In this document: positions 35,504-44,142 of the stretch, in pieces | How the letters are laid out: the number at the start of each line of letters is the position of its first letter | Numbering within the stretch: position 1 is the stretch's first letter | Assembly (NCBI RefSeq): GCF_001854885.1 | Contig: NZ_MDDV01000013.1 | Location: forward strand, 191,855 to 255,854 | Reading direction: 5' to 3' | Source: Ensifer sp. LCM 4579 | GTDB taxonomy: Bacteria > Pseudomonadota > Alphaproteobacteria > Rhizobiales > Rhizobiaceae | Length of the DNA stretch: 64,000 nucleotides | The notes under the pieces: generated by a model | Database searches by the model: none | Seen by the model: the letters and a program-made list of their open reading frames with translations, nothing else | What the model was told of the DNA's origin: nothing | Translations under genes and position numbers: made by a program

Positions 35504-36340
35504 TCAGCCGAAGCGGCTGGGCGTGCCCAGCGCCATATGGCGGTTGACGTCCTTGTAGAGCAGGTAGCGGAACTTGCCCGGGCCGCCGGCATAGCAGGCC
35601 TGCGGGCAGAAGGCTCTCAGCCACATATAGTCGCCGGCTTCGACCTCGACCCAATCCGAATTCAGCCGGTAGACCGCCTTGCCTTCGAGGACATAGAGGC
35701 CGTGCTCCATGACGTGGGTCTCCATGAAGGGGATGACGCCGCCGGGCTCGAAGGTGACGATCGTCACATGCATGTCGTGGCGCATGTCGGAGGGGTCGAC
35801 GAAGCGGGTGGTGGCCCAGCGACCCTCCGTGTCCGGCATCGGCGATGGCGTGACCTCGCGTTCGTTGGTGACGATCGGATCGGGAAGGGGCAGCCCCTCG
35901 ACCTTCTCATACGCTTTGCGGATCCAATGGAACCGGGTTGCCGTGCCGCCGTCATTGTGCAGGCTCCAATCGCTGCCGGGCGGAATATAGGCATAGCCGC
36001 CGGGCTGCATCCGGTACGACTGGCCGTTGATCGTCAGGCGGAACTCGCCGTCGACGACGAAGAGCACGCCCTCGGCGCGCGGGTCGGCTTCCGGCCGGTC
36101 GCTTCCGCCGGAGGGGCCTACTTCCATGATATATTGCGAGAAAGTCTCGGCGAAGCCCGACAGCGGCCGCGAGAGCACCCAAAGCCGGGTGTTCGTCCAG
36201 AACGGCAGGTAGCTCGTGACGATGTCGCGCATGACGCCCTTGGGGATGATCGCATAGGCCTCGGTGAACACGGCCCGGTCGGTCAGGAGATTCGTCTGCG
36301 GCGGGTGCCCGCCCTCCGGAAAATAGTAATTGCTCTTCAT
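35504..36340 (-). CDS. allE: (S)-ureidoglycine aminohydrolase
   Basis: Double-cupin metalloenzyme of 278 aa that releases ammonia from ureidoglycine to give S-ureidoglycolate in allantoin degradation. Family marks: NLLTDRAVFTEAYAIIPKGV, LPFWTNTRLWVLSRP, and the C-terminal cupin metal site GGVIPFMETHVMEHGLYVLE (Glu, His, His) with AFCPQACYAGGPGKFRYLLY. The start at 36340 (MKSNYYF) is favoured by an upstream GGCGAG. It lies downstream of the IclR gene on the same strand. Together with allA and gcl-hyi-glxR it forms a ureide-to-glycerate pathway. Confidence 0.92.
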   Translation of the reverse strand: MKSNYYFPEGGHPPQTNLLTDRAVFTEAYAIIPKGVMRDIVTSYLPFWTNTRLWVLSRPLSGFAETFSQYIMEVGPSGGSDRPEADPRAEGVLFVVDGEFRLTINGQSYRMQPGGYAYIPPGSDWSLHNDGGTATRFHWIRKAYEKVEGLPLPDPIVTNEREVTPSPMPDTEGRWATTRFVDPSDMRHDMHVTIVTFEPGGVIPFMETHVMEHGLYVLEGKAVYRLNSDWVEVEAGDYMWLRAFCPQACYAGGPGKFRYLLYKDVNRHMALGTPSRFG

Positions 36341-36445
36341 ATTACTCGCCTGTCGAAGTCGCTGCTGGACCGGGCTCCGTCGATCCCGGTGGTGGATTGT
36401 GGAGCCGCCCTTGTCGCAGCCCATACTCTGTAAGAGACCGGCACG

Positions 36446-37267
36446 CTAGCTCTCCCCCGGCCTGTGGCCGCCGATTGCGCGGGTCAATTCGTCCGCGATC
36501 CGGCGAACGACGGGACCGAGGCTCGCGAGCTTCGCGTCGTCGATGCGTACGCTCGGGCCGGAGACTGAAATTCCGCAAATCGCCTGGCCATATTCGTTGA
36601 AGACCGGAGCGGCGATGCAGCGCATGCCAAGCGTATGCTCCTCGTCGTCGACCGACCAGCCGCGATCGCGGGTTTCCTCGATATTGGCCAGGAGCGCCGC
36701 CGGCGTGTCGAGCGTGCGGGCGGTGAAGTGCGCGAGCGGTCTGTCGTTCAAGAGGTTGGCGATCTCCGTGTCGGACCAGGCCGAAAGGATCGCCTTGCCG
36801 ATGCCCGACGCGTGGATAGGGCCCCGCCGCCCGGGCCGGAAGAAGGCGCGCATCGGTGCGTGGCTTTCGACTTGCGAAATGAAGACCACGTCACCACCGT
36901 CCTCGATGCCAATATTTGCCGTTTCGCCGCTTTCCTCCATCAGGTGATGCAGGAAAGGCCGGCTGATCGTGCCGAGTTTGCGGAAGCGCAGAAAAGCATT
37001 GCCGATCTCGAAGGCCCTGACGCCGATCGTCCATGTGCCCGTGTCGCCCTCTTGCGTGACCATGCCGTGGCCGGCAAGCGAGGTCAGCAGCCGGTGTACC
37101 GTCGAAGGCGCCATGCCCGTGCGTTCCGCAAGTGAGGTCAGCGTCGACCCATCGCCCTCGGCAACGATTGCAAGGAGCGACAGGGCCCGGTCGAGCACCT
37201 GAACGGAGGAGGGAGCGGCATTTGCCGCCGCCTTGCGCCCGCGCTTTGACTTCACCGTCAATTCCAT
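36446..37267 (-). CDS. IclR-family regulator, AllR-like
   Basis: Regulator of 273 aa. The N-terminal winged helix-turn-helix is VQVLDRALSLLAIVAEG with TSLAERTGMAPSTVHRLLTS. The C-terminal GAF-like effector domain includes HASGIGKAILSAW and DDEEHTLGMRCIAAPVFNEY. E. coli AllR of this family senses glyoxylate and represses gcl and allantoin genes, which fits the position between allE and gcl. The start at 37267 is set by GGAGAGG; an in-frame ATG at 37294 has no SD. A palindrome in the divergent region (37351-37365) is the likely operator. Confidence 0.85.
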   Translation of the reverse strand: MELTVKSKRGRKAAANAAPSSVQVLDRALSLLAIVAEGDGSTLTSLAERTGMAPSTVHRLLTSLAGHGMVTQEGDTGTWTIGVRAFEIGNAFLRFRKLGTISRPFLHHLMEESGETANIGIEDGGDVVFISQVESHAPMRAFFRPGRRGPIHASGIGKAILSAWSDTEIANLLNDRPLAHFTARTLDTPAALLANIEETRDRGWSVDDEEHTLGMRCIAAPVFNEYGQAICGISVSGPSVRIDDAKLASLGPVVRRIADELTRAIGGHRPGES

Positions 37268-37350
37268 GGACCTCTCCAAATCGCTCGCATGCATAATGCT
37301 CTACAGCGATTGCGTTCGATTTTCCCAATTTTCTTGAAAATCATTATTTC

Positions 37351-37365
37351 CATTCCGTGGGAATG
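37351..37365. promoter_or_regulatory. Palindromic operator candidate between iclR and gcl
   Basis: CATTCC-GTG-GGAATG, flanked on both sides by TTTCC, lies in the 165-base region between the divergent iclR and gcl starts. It is a good candidate for the IclR/AllR binding site. Confidence 0.55.
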
Positions 37366-37432
37366 ATTTCCATAATTGCATTGAACAAGTCTCCGGATGG
37401 TTTAGCATCTCACTCGAACAGGAGGAGTTGCC

Positions 37433-39220
37433 ATGACCAAGATGCGCGCCGTCGATGCGGCGGTTCATGTTCTGGAGAAGGAAGGCATCGATTGTGCCTT
37501 CGGCGTGCCGGGTGCCGCCATCAATCCGCTCTATTCGGCGCTGAAAGCGCGCGGCTCGATCCGCCACATCCTGGGGCGCCATGTGGAGGGCGCCTCGCAT
37601 ATGGCGGAGGGCTACACCCGGGCGAAGCACGGCAATATCGGCGTCTGCATCGGCACCTCCGGACCGGCCGGAACCGACATGATCACCGGTCTCTACTCGG
37701 CCTCGGCGGATTCTATCCCGATCCTCTGCATCACCGGTCAGGCGCCGAGAGCGCGCCTCGAGAAGGAGGATTTTCAGGCGGTCGACATCGCCGCGATTGC
37801 GGCGCCGGTGACGAAATGGGCCGTCACCGTGATGGAGCCGGCGCTCGTCCCCTTCGTCTTCCAGAAGGCGTTCCACCTGATGCGATCGGGCCGGCCCGGA
37901 CCGGTGCTGATCGATCTGCCGGTCGATGTCCAGCTTGCCGAAATCGAGTTCGATCCCGACACTTATGAACCGCTTCAGCCCTACAGGCCTGCCGCAACCC
38001 GCGCGCAGGCCGAGAAGGCGATTGAAATGCTGAACGCGGCGGAGCGGCCGTTGATCGTTGCCGGGGGCGGCATCATCAATGCGGATGCCTCCGACCTGCT
38101 TGTCGAGTTCGCCGAGATCACCGGCGTTCCGGTCGTCCCGACGCTGATGGGCTGGGGCACGATCCCGGACGATCATCCGCTGATGGCCGGCATGTGCGGG
38201 CTTCAGACGGCGCATCGCTATGGCAATGCGACGCTGCTGGCCTCGGATTTCGTCTTCGGCATCGGCAATCGCTGGGCCAACCGCCATACCGGCAACATTC
38301 CGACCTACACGGAAGGCCGCAAGTTCATCCATGTCGACATCGAGCCGACGCAGATCGGCCGCGTCTTCGCGCCGGATTTCGGCATCGTCTCGGACGCCGG
38401 AGCCGCGCTCAAGCTCTTCCTCGACATCGCGACCGAATGGAAGACGGCCGGCAAGCTCAGAGACTGGTCGGCCTGGGCGGAGGAATGCCGCGAGCGCAAG
38501 CGCACCATGCTGCGCAAGACCCATTTCGACCAGACGCCGCTCAAACCCCAGCGCGTCTACGAGGAGATGAACAAGGCCTTCGGCCGCGACACCTGCTATG
38601 TCACCACCATCGGCCTCAGCCAGATTGCCGGCGCGCAGTTCCTGCATGTCTACCGGCCGCGCAACTGGATCAACTGCGGGCAGGCCGGCCCGCTCGGCTG
38701 GACACTCCCGGCAGCACTCGGCGTGCGAGCCGCCGACCCGAGCCGGCCGATCGTGGCGCTTTCCGGCGACTATGATTTCCAGTTCCTGATCGAGGAACTG
38801 GCGGTCGGGGCGCAGCACAAGCTCCCCTATCTCCATGTCGTCGTGAACAACTCCTATCTCGGCCTCATTCGCCAGGCGCAGCGCGGCTTCGACATGGATT
38901 TCGAGGTGAGCCTCGCCTTCGAGAACATCAATGCGGGGGAAGACGCGGAGAAGGGCTACGGCGTCGACCACGTGGCGGTCGCGGAAGGCCTCGGCTGCAA
39001 GGCGATCCGGGTGAGGAGCCCGAACGAGTTCGACGACGCCTTCGAGCGGGCAGAGGCGCTGATGAAGGAACACCGGGTTCCGGTCGTCATCGAATTCATC
39101 CTGGAGCGCGTCACCAACATCGCCATGGGGGCGGACATCAACGCGGTCGTCGAGTTCGAGGACCTCGCCGAACGGGGCGAGGATGCACCGACGGCGATCG
39201 CCGCCGCCCTGCTCGACTGA
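37433..39220 (+). CDS. gcl: Glyoxylate carboligase (tartronate-semialdehyde synthase)
   Basis: ThDP enzyme of 595 aa that joins two glyoxylates to tartronate semialdehyde and CO2. N-terminal domain segment [20 protein letters not shown] carries Val where most ThDP enzymes have the catalytic Glu, a mark of Gcl. The ThDP site is [20 protein letters not shown] with [19 protein letters not shown]-binding middle domain is present ([20 protein letters not shown]). The SD CAGGAGGAG precedes the ATG. It is first in gcl-hyi-glxR, divergent from the IclR regulator. Confidence 0.96.
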   Translation: MTKMRAVDAAVHVLEKEGIDCAFGVPGAAINPLYSALKARGSIRHILGRHVEGASHMAEGYTRAKHGNIGVCIGTSGPAGTDMITGLYSASADSIPILCITGQAPRARLEKEDFQAVDIAAIAAPVTKWAVTVMEPALVPFVFQKAFHLMRSGRPGPVLIDLPVDVQLAEIEFDPDTYEPLQPYRPAATRAQAEKAIEMLNAAERPLIVAGGGIINADASDLLVEFAEITGVPVVPTLMGWGTIPDDHPLMAGMCGLQTAHRYGNATLLASDFVFGIGNRWANRHTGNIPTYTEGRKFIHVDIEPTQIGRVFAPDFGIVSDAGAALKLFLDIATEWKTAGKLRDWSAWAEECRERKRTMLRKTHFDQTPLKPQRVYEEMNKAFGRDTCYVTTIGLSQIAGAQFLHVYRPRNWINCGQAGPLGWTLPAALGVRAADPSRPIVALSGDYDFQFLIEELAVGAQHKLPYLHVVVNNSYLGLIRQAQRGFDMDFEVSLAFENINAGEDAEKGYGVDHVAVAEGLGCKAIRVRSPNEFDDAFERAEALMKEHRVPVVIEFILERVTNIAMGADINAVVEFEDLAERGEDAPTAIAAALLD

Positions 39221-39245
39221 AACTATCAAACAGAGGAGTAACCGC

Positions 39246-40061
39246 ATGCCGAGATTTGCGGCAAACCTGACCATGCTCTTCAACGAGGCACCATTCCTCG
39301 ACCGCTTTTCGCTCGCCGCCAGGGCCGGCTTCGAGGGGGTGGAGTTTCTTTTCCCTTATGAATTCGAGAGGATGGCGCTGCGCGCCGCTCTCGATCGCCA
39401 TGGCCTCAAGCAGGTCCTGCATAACCTCCCGGCCGGCGACTGGGCGGGCGGCGAGCGCGGCATCGCCATCCTGCCGGATCGCATCGACGAATTCCGCCGG
39501 GGTGTCGCCAGTGCCATCGACTATGCGAAGGCGCTCGGTTGCAGCCAGGTGAATTGCCTCGTCGGCATCGCGCCCGGCGGCGTGCCGGACAGCGTGCTGC
39601 GCACGACGCTCGTTGCCAACCTGAAATTTGCGGCAAGCGAGTTTGGCGGGCACGGCATCCGGCTGCTGATCGAGCCGATCAACCGCTTCGACATTCCGGG
39701 CTTCTATCTGAACACGGTCGAACAGGCGGTCGCGATCATCGAGGAAGTCGACAGCGACAATCTCTTCATTCAGTACGATCTCTATCATCAGCAGCGCACA
39801 GAGGGCGAGTTGATCGGCACCTTCAAGCGCCATTCGAGCCGCATCGCGCATGTCCAACTCGCCGACAATCCGGGTCGCAACGAGCCGGGCACCGGCGAGA
39901 TCAACTACCCCTTCGTCTTCGACGCGCTGGAGGCCGCCGGCTACGACGGCTGGATCGGCTGCGAATACAAGCCGAGAACGACCACCGCGGACGGGCTCGG
40001 TTGGCTCGGTGCCGAACTCGCGCGCCGGCAACCCGCCGACATCATCAAGATCAGGAGCTAA
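39246..40061 (+). CDS. hyi: Hydroxypyruvate isomerase
   Basis: TIM-barrel isomerase of 271 aa interconverting hydroxypyruvate and tartronate semialdehyde. Marks: FAANLTMLFNEAPFLDRF at the start, GFEGVEFLFPYE, LLIEPINRFDIPGFYLNT with the metal Glu, YDLYHQQRTEGELI with Asp and His, and IGCEYKPRTTTADGLGWL with the final Glu. The start at 39246 has the SD CAGAGGAGTAAC. It lies 25 nt after gcl and 3 nt before glxR. Metal-ligand pattern is complete, so it is expected to be active. Confidence 0.95.
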   Translation: MPRFAANLTMLFNEAPFLDRFSLAARAGFEGVEFLFPYEFERMALRAALDRHGLKQVLHNLPAGDWAGGERGIAILPDRIDEFRRGVASAIDYAKALGCSQVNCLVGIAPGGVPDSVLRTTLVANLKFAASEFGGHGIRLLIEPINRFDIPGFYLNTVEQAVAIIEEVDSDNLFIQYDLYHQQRTEGELIGTFKRHSSRIAHVQLADNPGRNEPGTGEINYPFVFDALEAAGYDGWIGCEYKPRTTTADGLGWLGAELARRQPADIIKIRS

Positions 40062-40064
40062 GTA

Positions 40065-40949
40065 ATGGCATCTATCGGTTTCATTGGACTGGGCATTATG
40101 GGCACGCCGATGGCGCGTCACCTGCAGGATGCCGGCCACAGGATCATCACCTCGAAATTCGTAATCCCGCCGCGCCAGGAGCTCGTCGACCATGGACTGG
40201 AATTCGTCGAGACGCCGAAGGCGCTTGCCGAGACGGTCGACACTATCATCCTCATGCTGCCGGACACGCCGGAAGTGAAGGATGTCCTCTTCGGCGAGAA
40301 CGGCGTCTATTACGGCCTCGGCGAAGGCAAGCTCGTCATCGATATGAGCTCGATATCGCCGATCGAGACAAAGGAATTTGCCAGGAAGGTCCGCGAAACG
40401 GGGGCCGACTATATCGACGCACCCGTATCCGGCGGCGAGGTCGGTGCGAAGAACGCCTCGCTCAGCATCATGGCCGGCGGCACGCCGGAATCCTTCCAGC
40501 GCGCTCTGCCGCTCTTCAACCTGATGGGCAAAAACATCACGCTGGTCGGCGATTGCGGCGATGGGCAGGTCACGAAGGTTGCCAACCAGATCATCGTCGC
40601 GCTGACGATCGAGGCAGTCTCCGAGGCGCTGGTCTTCGCTTCCAAGGCGGGCGCCGATCCGGCGCGGGTGCGTGAGGCGTTGATGGGCGGCTTTGCCTCC
40701 TCGCGCATCCTCGAGGTGCACGGCGAACGCATGATCAAGCGGACATTCGAACCGGGCTTCCGCATATCGCTGCACCAGAAGGACCTGAATCTCGCCCTGC
40801 AGGGGGCGAAGAGCCTCGGCATATCATTGCCGAACACGGCGGCGACGCAGGAACTCTTCAACAACTGCGCCGCCAATGGCGACAGCGGTCTCGACCATTC
40901 CGGATTGGTCCGCGCGCTGGAGCGCATGGCGAACCACGAGGTCGCCTAA
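40065..40949 (+). CDS. glxR: Tartronate semialdehyde reductase (2-hydroxy-3-oxopropionate reductase)
   Basis: HIBADH-family enzyme of 294 aa that reduces tartronate semialdehyde to D-glycerate. N-terminal motif FIGLGIMGTPMARHL, substrate signature DAPVSGGEVGAKNASLSIMA, and catalytic Lys in QVTKVANQIIVALTIEAVSE. SD CAGGAG lies in the end of hyi. It is followed by an intrinsic terminator at 41014-41052, so the core transcript gcl-hyi-glxR may end here with read-through to the kinase. Confidence 0.95.
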   Translation: MASIGFIGLGIMGTPMARHLQDAGHRIITSKFVIPPRQELVDHGLEFVETPKALAETVDTIILMLPDTPEVKDVLFGENGVYYGLGEGKLVIDMSSISPIETKEFARKVRETGADYIDAPVSGGEVGAKNASLSIMAGGTPESFQRALPLFNLMGKNITLVGDCGDGQVTKVANQIIVALTIEAVSEALVFASKAGADPARVREALMGGFASSRILEVHGERMIKRTFEPGFRISLHQKDLNLALQGAKSLGISLPNTAATQELFNNCAANGDSGLDHSGLVRALERMANHEVA

Positions 40950-41013
40950 GAATGAAAGAAAAGCGCATGATCGGCCGGGCGGGCTTCCCCATCCACCTTT
41001 GGCGATCGTGCAT

Positions 41014-41052
41014 CCGGGCGGCGGAAGGAGGAGCCGCCGCCCGGGCTTTTTT
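41014..41052 (+). terminator. Intrinsic terminator between glxR and the glycerate kinase gene
   Basis: CCGGGCGGCGG and CCGCCGCCCGG form a perfect 11-bp stem with a 9-base loop, then GC and six T residues. This is the clearest factor-independent terminator in the window. It lies just 14 bases before the kinase ATG, partly covering the space for its SD. Confidence 0.88.
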
Positions 41053-41066
41053 GAACGGGAGGGAAA

Positions 41067-42335
41067 ATGGCCGTTATCACCAATCCGCGTGCGTTCCTGG
41101 AGACCTTGTTTACCGCGGCGGTCGCCGCCGCCGACCCGGCGCGCGTCATCGCGGCCAATCTGCCGGAGCGGCCGAAGGGGCGCACCGTCGTCGTTGGGGC
41201 CGGCAAGGGCGCCGCGCAAATGGCGCGCGCCTTCGAACGGCTGTGGGACGGGCCGCTTGGCGGTGCCGTCGTCACCCGCTACGGCTTTGGCGTTCGCTGC
41301 AAGCGCATCGACGTGCTCGAAGCCGCCCATCCCCTGCCGGACGAGAATGGTCTTATGGCGTCGCGCCGGCTTCTTGCCGAGGTCGGCGGCCTGACCGAGG
41401 ATGATCTGGTCGTTGCGCTGATCTGCGGCGGCGGCTCGGCGCTGCTGCCGGCACCGCCGCCGGGGCTTTCGCTCGAGGATGAGATCGCCGTCAATCGCGC
41501 GCTACTTGCTTCTGGTGCGCCGATCCGGGCAATGAATGCATTGCGCAAGCATGTCTCCCTGATGAAGGGCGGCCGGCTGGCTGCGGCCGCGCATCCGGCT
41601 CGCGTGGTTTCGCTCGTCGTTTCCGATATTCCCGGCGACGACCCGGCGCTCGTCGCCTCCGGCCCGACGATCGCCGACCATTCGAGCCGCTTCGATGCCA
41701 TGAACACCATCGAGCGCTATCGACTATCTCTGCCGGACGCGATCATGCGGTGGTTGGCGTCGAAGGCGGCGGATGCGCCGACGCCATCCGATTCGCGCTT
41801 TACCCGCAATGAAGTGCGGCTGATCGCGTCCGCTGGCGTTTCGCTGGAGGCCGCAGCGGCAAAAGCGCGGGCGACGGGAGTTGCGGCAGCCATTCTGTCG
41901 GATTCCATCGAGGGCGAGGCGCGCGACGTCGGACTGGTGCATGCCGCTATCGCCCGCGAGGTGGCGACGCGTGAACGCCCCTTCCAGAAGCCCATTGTCC
42001 TCCTTTCCGGCGGCGAGACCACCGTCACCCTGCGAGGCACAGGTAAGGGTGGCCGCAACAGCGAATTCCTGCTGTCGCTCGCGCTCGGTATCGACGGCGT
42101 TCAAGGAATCTCGGCCCTGGCCGCCGACACGGATGGCATCGACGGTTCCGAAGACAACGCCGGCGCATTCGCCGACGACAGGACCGCCGGCCGGCTCCTC
42201 AAGCGCGGGGCCGGTGCAGCGGCGCTGCTCAACGACAACGACAGCTGGACCGCTTTCGACCTGCTCGGCGATCTCTTCAAACCCGGACCGACCGGCACCA
42301 ACGTCAACGATTTCAGAGCGATACTGATCCAATGA
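41067..42335 (+). CDS. ttuD: Glycerate kinase, MOFRL family
   Basis: Kinase of 422 aa (GckA/TtuD type) that phosphorylates glycerate, probably to 2-phosphoglycerate. N-terminal DUF4147 region: VVGAGKGAAQMARAFE, ICGGGSALLPAPPPGLSLED, LRKHVSLMKGGRLAAAA, SDIPGDDPALVASGPT. C-terminal MOFRL segment: LLSGGETTVTLRGTGKGGRN and ALAADTDGIDGSEDNAGAF. SD GGGAGGG. It completes the glyoxylate-to-glycolysis route. A terminator precedes it, so it may need read-through or its own promoter. It overlaps the allA reading frame by 4 nt. Confidence 0.92.
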   Translation: MAVITNPRAFLETLFTAAVAAADPARVIAANLPERPKGRTVVVGAGKGAAQMARAFERLWDGPLGGAVVTRYGFGVRCKRIDVLEAAHPLPDENGLMASRRLLAEVGGLTEDDLVVALICGGGSALLPAPPPGLSLEDEIAVNRALLASGAPIRAMNALRKHVSLMKGGRLAAAAHPARVVSLVVSDIPGDDPALVASGPTIADHSSRFDAMNTIERYRLSLPDAIMRWLASKAADAPTPSDSRFTRNEVRLIASAGVSLEAAAAKARATGVAAAILSDSIEGEARDVGLVHAAIAREVATRERPFQKPIVLLSGGETTVTLRGTGKGGRNSEFLLSLALGIDGVQGISALAADTDGIDGSEDNAGAFADDRTAGRLLKRGAGAAALLNDNDSWTAFDLLGDLFKPGPTGTNVNDFRAILIQ

Positions 42336-42862
42336 GCGAGATAGAAGCAAAACAGCATGGCAGAGTTCAAGCGATGTCTCTGCCGATCCGGCCCCTCACC
42401 CCTGCTGCCTTCGCACCCTTCGGCGATGTGATCGAAATGGACGCGGCAAAGAGCTTTCCGATCAACGCCGGCAAGTGCACCCGCCACCATGATCTTGCCA
42501 AGGTCGAGGCCACCGGGCCGGGCGCGCGGGTGCTGATCAGCCTGTTGCGCGGCGAGCCCTATGACCTGCCGCTTACGCTGACCATGGTCGAGCGCCATCC
42601 GCTCGGCAGCCAGGCCTTCGTGCCGCTGACGAAAAACACATTCCTCGTTGTCGTTGCGCCGGATGAAGGCGGCCGTCCGGGAACGCCGATTGCCTTCGAA
42701 ACCGCGCCCGGCCAGGGCGTCAACATCGCCCGCAACGTCTGGCACGGCATCCTGACGCCGCTTCATGGGGTTTCCGACTTCGTCGTCGTCGACCGCGGCG
42801 GCGAAGGCTGCAATCTGGAGGAGCATTTCTTCGATATCCCCTATCGCGTCGAGCACGGGTGA
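42332..42862 (+). CDS. allA: Ureidoglycolate lyase
   Basis: Protein of 176 aa (or 162 aa if translation starts at 42374, MSLPIRPLTPAAF, closer to the 160 aa of E. coli AllA). It splits ureidoglycolate into glyoxylate and urea, supplying gcl. Marks: FAPFGDVIEMD, RVLISLLRGEPYDLPLTLTM, ERHPLGSQAFVPL, and NIARNVWHGILTPLHGVSDF. The ATG at 42332 overlaps the kinase stop as ATGA, which suggests coupling; neither start has a strong SD. It ties the glyoxylate cluster to allantoin breakdown, as does allE. Confidence 0.92.
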   Translation: MSEIEAKQHGRVQAMSLPIRPLTPAAFAPFGDVIEMDAAKSFPINAGKCTRHHDLAKVEATGPGARVLISLLRGEPYDLPLTLTMVERHPLGSQAFVPLTKNTFLVVVAPDEGGRPGTPIAFETAPGQGVNIARNVWHGILTPLHGVSDFVVVDRGGEGCNLEEHFFDIPYRVEHG

Positions 42863-42912
42863 CGGCATTCACCCTTGTTGTAAGGCGGTCGAGCTCTTAG
42901 GTTCCGCGGATA

Positions 42913-43875
42913 GTGTCCGCGGACTTTCGATCAATGCAACACGTCATCAGGAACATGTGGGGGGAAACCGGTTGGGGCATACCGACCTCGGTCGCCCTGC
43001 ATCTGGCCCTGGCGTTCTTGCTGCTGGTCCGATTGCCGGAGCACGGCCCCCCGGCGCCGGAGAAAAGCGTGAATGTCGAGCTCGTTCCACCGCCGTCGCA
43101 AGCGGGGGAGAAGTCGCCGGAAGTACGTACTGGGCCGAGGCCGGAGCGAGCGCGCGCGCAGCCGCAGGCATTTGAGTCCGCTTCCGCGCGGCCCGACAAG
43201 GAGCCTACTCAGCCGCAATTGCCCCCGGCGGCACCAAAGCCGATCGATGATTCGCGGCGGAAGCCGGAGCAGCCACCCTTCGCCCCAGCGGAGACGGAGA
43301 GTGCTGCGAAAGACAAACCGCCCGTGGTCAGAACAGCACCTGCGGAATTGCGCGTTGAAGCCAAGGAGGCCGTCAATGCCGCTGCCGATGCCGTAGCGCC
43401 GCCAAGCGCGCCCGTTCCCAAGTCAAAGCCGACGCCCCCGATGGCCAAGGCGGATGAAGCCGCGAATCCCGAGCAGACAGCATCCGAGCGCCAGGCGCCA
43501 GCGCTTCAAGAAGCACGGGAACTCTACTCCAAGGATGCGCTGTCAGACCCGCGTGTGAAGCAGGCGATCGGTCGGCTGCCGCCCAAGAGGCGTATCGTCC
43601 AGCTCTGCACCATCGAGGCGCTTGAGCAGATCCGTCGGCAGAGACCCGATGCCTTTCCGGACATGCTCGTGCCGTTCGGCCCGTCGGGAGGATTGGTTTC
43701 TCCCGATGGCATGAGTGCCAACGGCGGCGCCTTCCGCAGCCAGCGGAAATGGTACGCGGTCGACTTCAAATGCGAGGTCAGCCCCGAGACGACGGCGGTC
43801 GTCTCCTTTAGTTACGCCATTGGCAAGGCGATCCCGAAAAGCGAGTGGGCAGCGCGGCAATTGCCGAGGGAGTAG
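42913..43875 (+). CDS. DUF930 domain protein, membrane-anchored, Pro/Ala-rich
   Basis: Protein of about 320 aa. One transmembrane segment near the N-terminus (IPTSVALHLALAFLLLVRL), then a long Pro/Ala/Lys-rich linker (residues about 50-195), then a C-terminal DUF930 domain (DPRVKQAIGRLPPKRRIVQL, CTIEALEQIRRQRPDAFPDM). The plan resembles TonB-like periplasm-spanning proteins, but no TonB function is claimed. Start is uncertain: GTG at 42913, ATG at 42934 or ATG at 42955 are in frame and none has a strong SD. It stands alone after allA. Confidence 0.75.
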   Translation: MSADFRSMQHVIRNMWGETGWGIPTSVALHLALAFLLLVRLPEHGPPAPEKSVNVELVPPPSQAGEKSPEVRTGPRPERARAQPQAFESASARPDKEPTQPQLPPAAPKPIDDSRRKPEQPPFAPAETESAAKDKPPVVRTAPAELRVEAKEAVNAAADAVAPPSAPVPKSKPTPPMAKADEAANPEQTASERQAPALQEARELYSKDALSDPRVKQAIGRLPPKRRIVQLCTIEALEQIRRQRPDAFPDMLVPFGPSGGLVSPDGMSANGGAFRSQRKWYAVDFKCEVSPETTAVVSFSYAIGKAIPKSEWAARQLPRE

Positions 43876-44099
43876 CCAGTCCTCTTAAGCAGACAACTGT
43901 GTTGCCACGATTATCTGCTTGGATTCGTTACACCTCCCCTTGAGCGTCTTCTAGTAGAAGCGCAAAGGGCGCCGTACACACACGAACGGTCTCCGGATCG
44001 TCACTGACCTGCGTCGGCCGGAACAAGAGACGGCTACTAGAGCATGATCCGACCTGAGTGAAACGAGGATCGATAAGATCATGCGTCAGAAAGAAAGCG

Positions 44100-44142
44100 T
44101 TAGAGCGCCGATCTGATCCAGTCAGATCGAAACGCGCTCTAA
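44100..44142. repeat. Palindromic repeat overlapping an aldehyde dehydrogenase stop codon
   Basis: Outer arms TTAGAGCGC and GCGCTCTAA and inner arms CGATCTGA and TCAGATCG form a strong cruciform. The stop codon of the minus-strand aldehyde dehydrogenase (44139-44141) lies inside it, so it probably ends that transcript. A related-looking AGCATGATCCGACC starts at 44041 and CATGATCCGACC recurs at 45665. The rest of 43876-44099 shows no gene. Confidence 0.75.

Noticed and set aside
37301-39283. A 660-codon open frame opposite gcl
   Set aside because: The plus strand encodes an unmistakable glyoxylate carboligase. The opposite frame has no domain-like segments.
40952-41052. A possible leader peptide before the terminator between glxR and the kinase
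   Set aside because: The frame runs through the terminator and far into the kinase gene, so it is not a short leader, and it has no run of regulatory codons.
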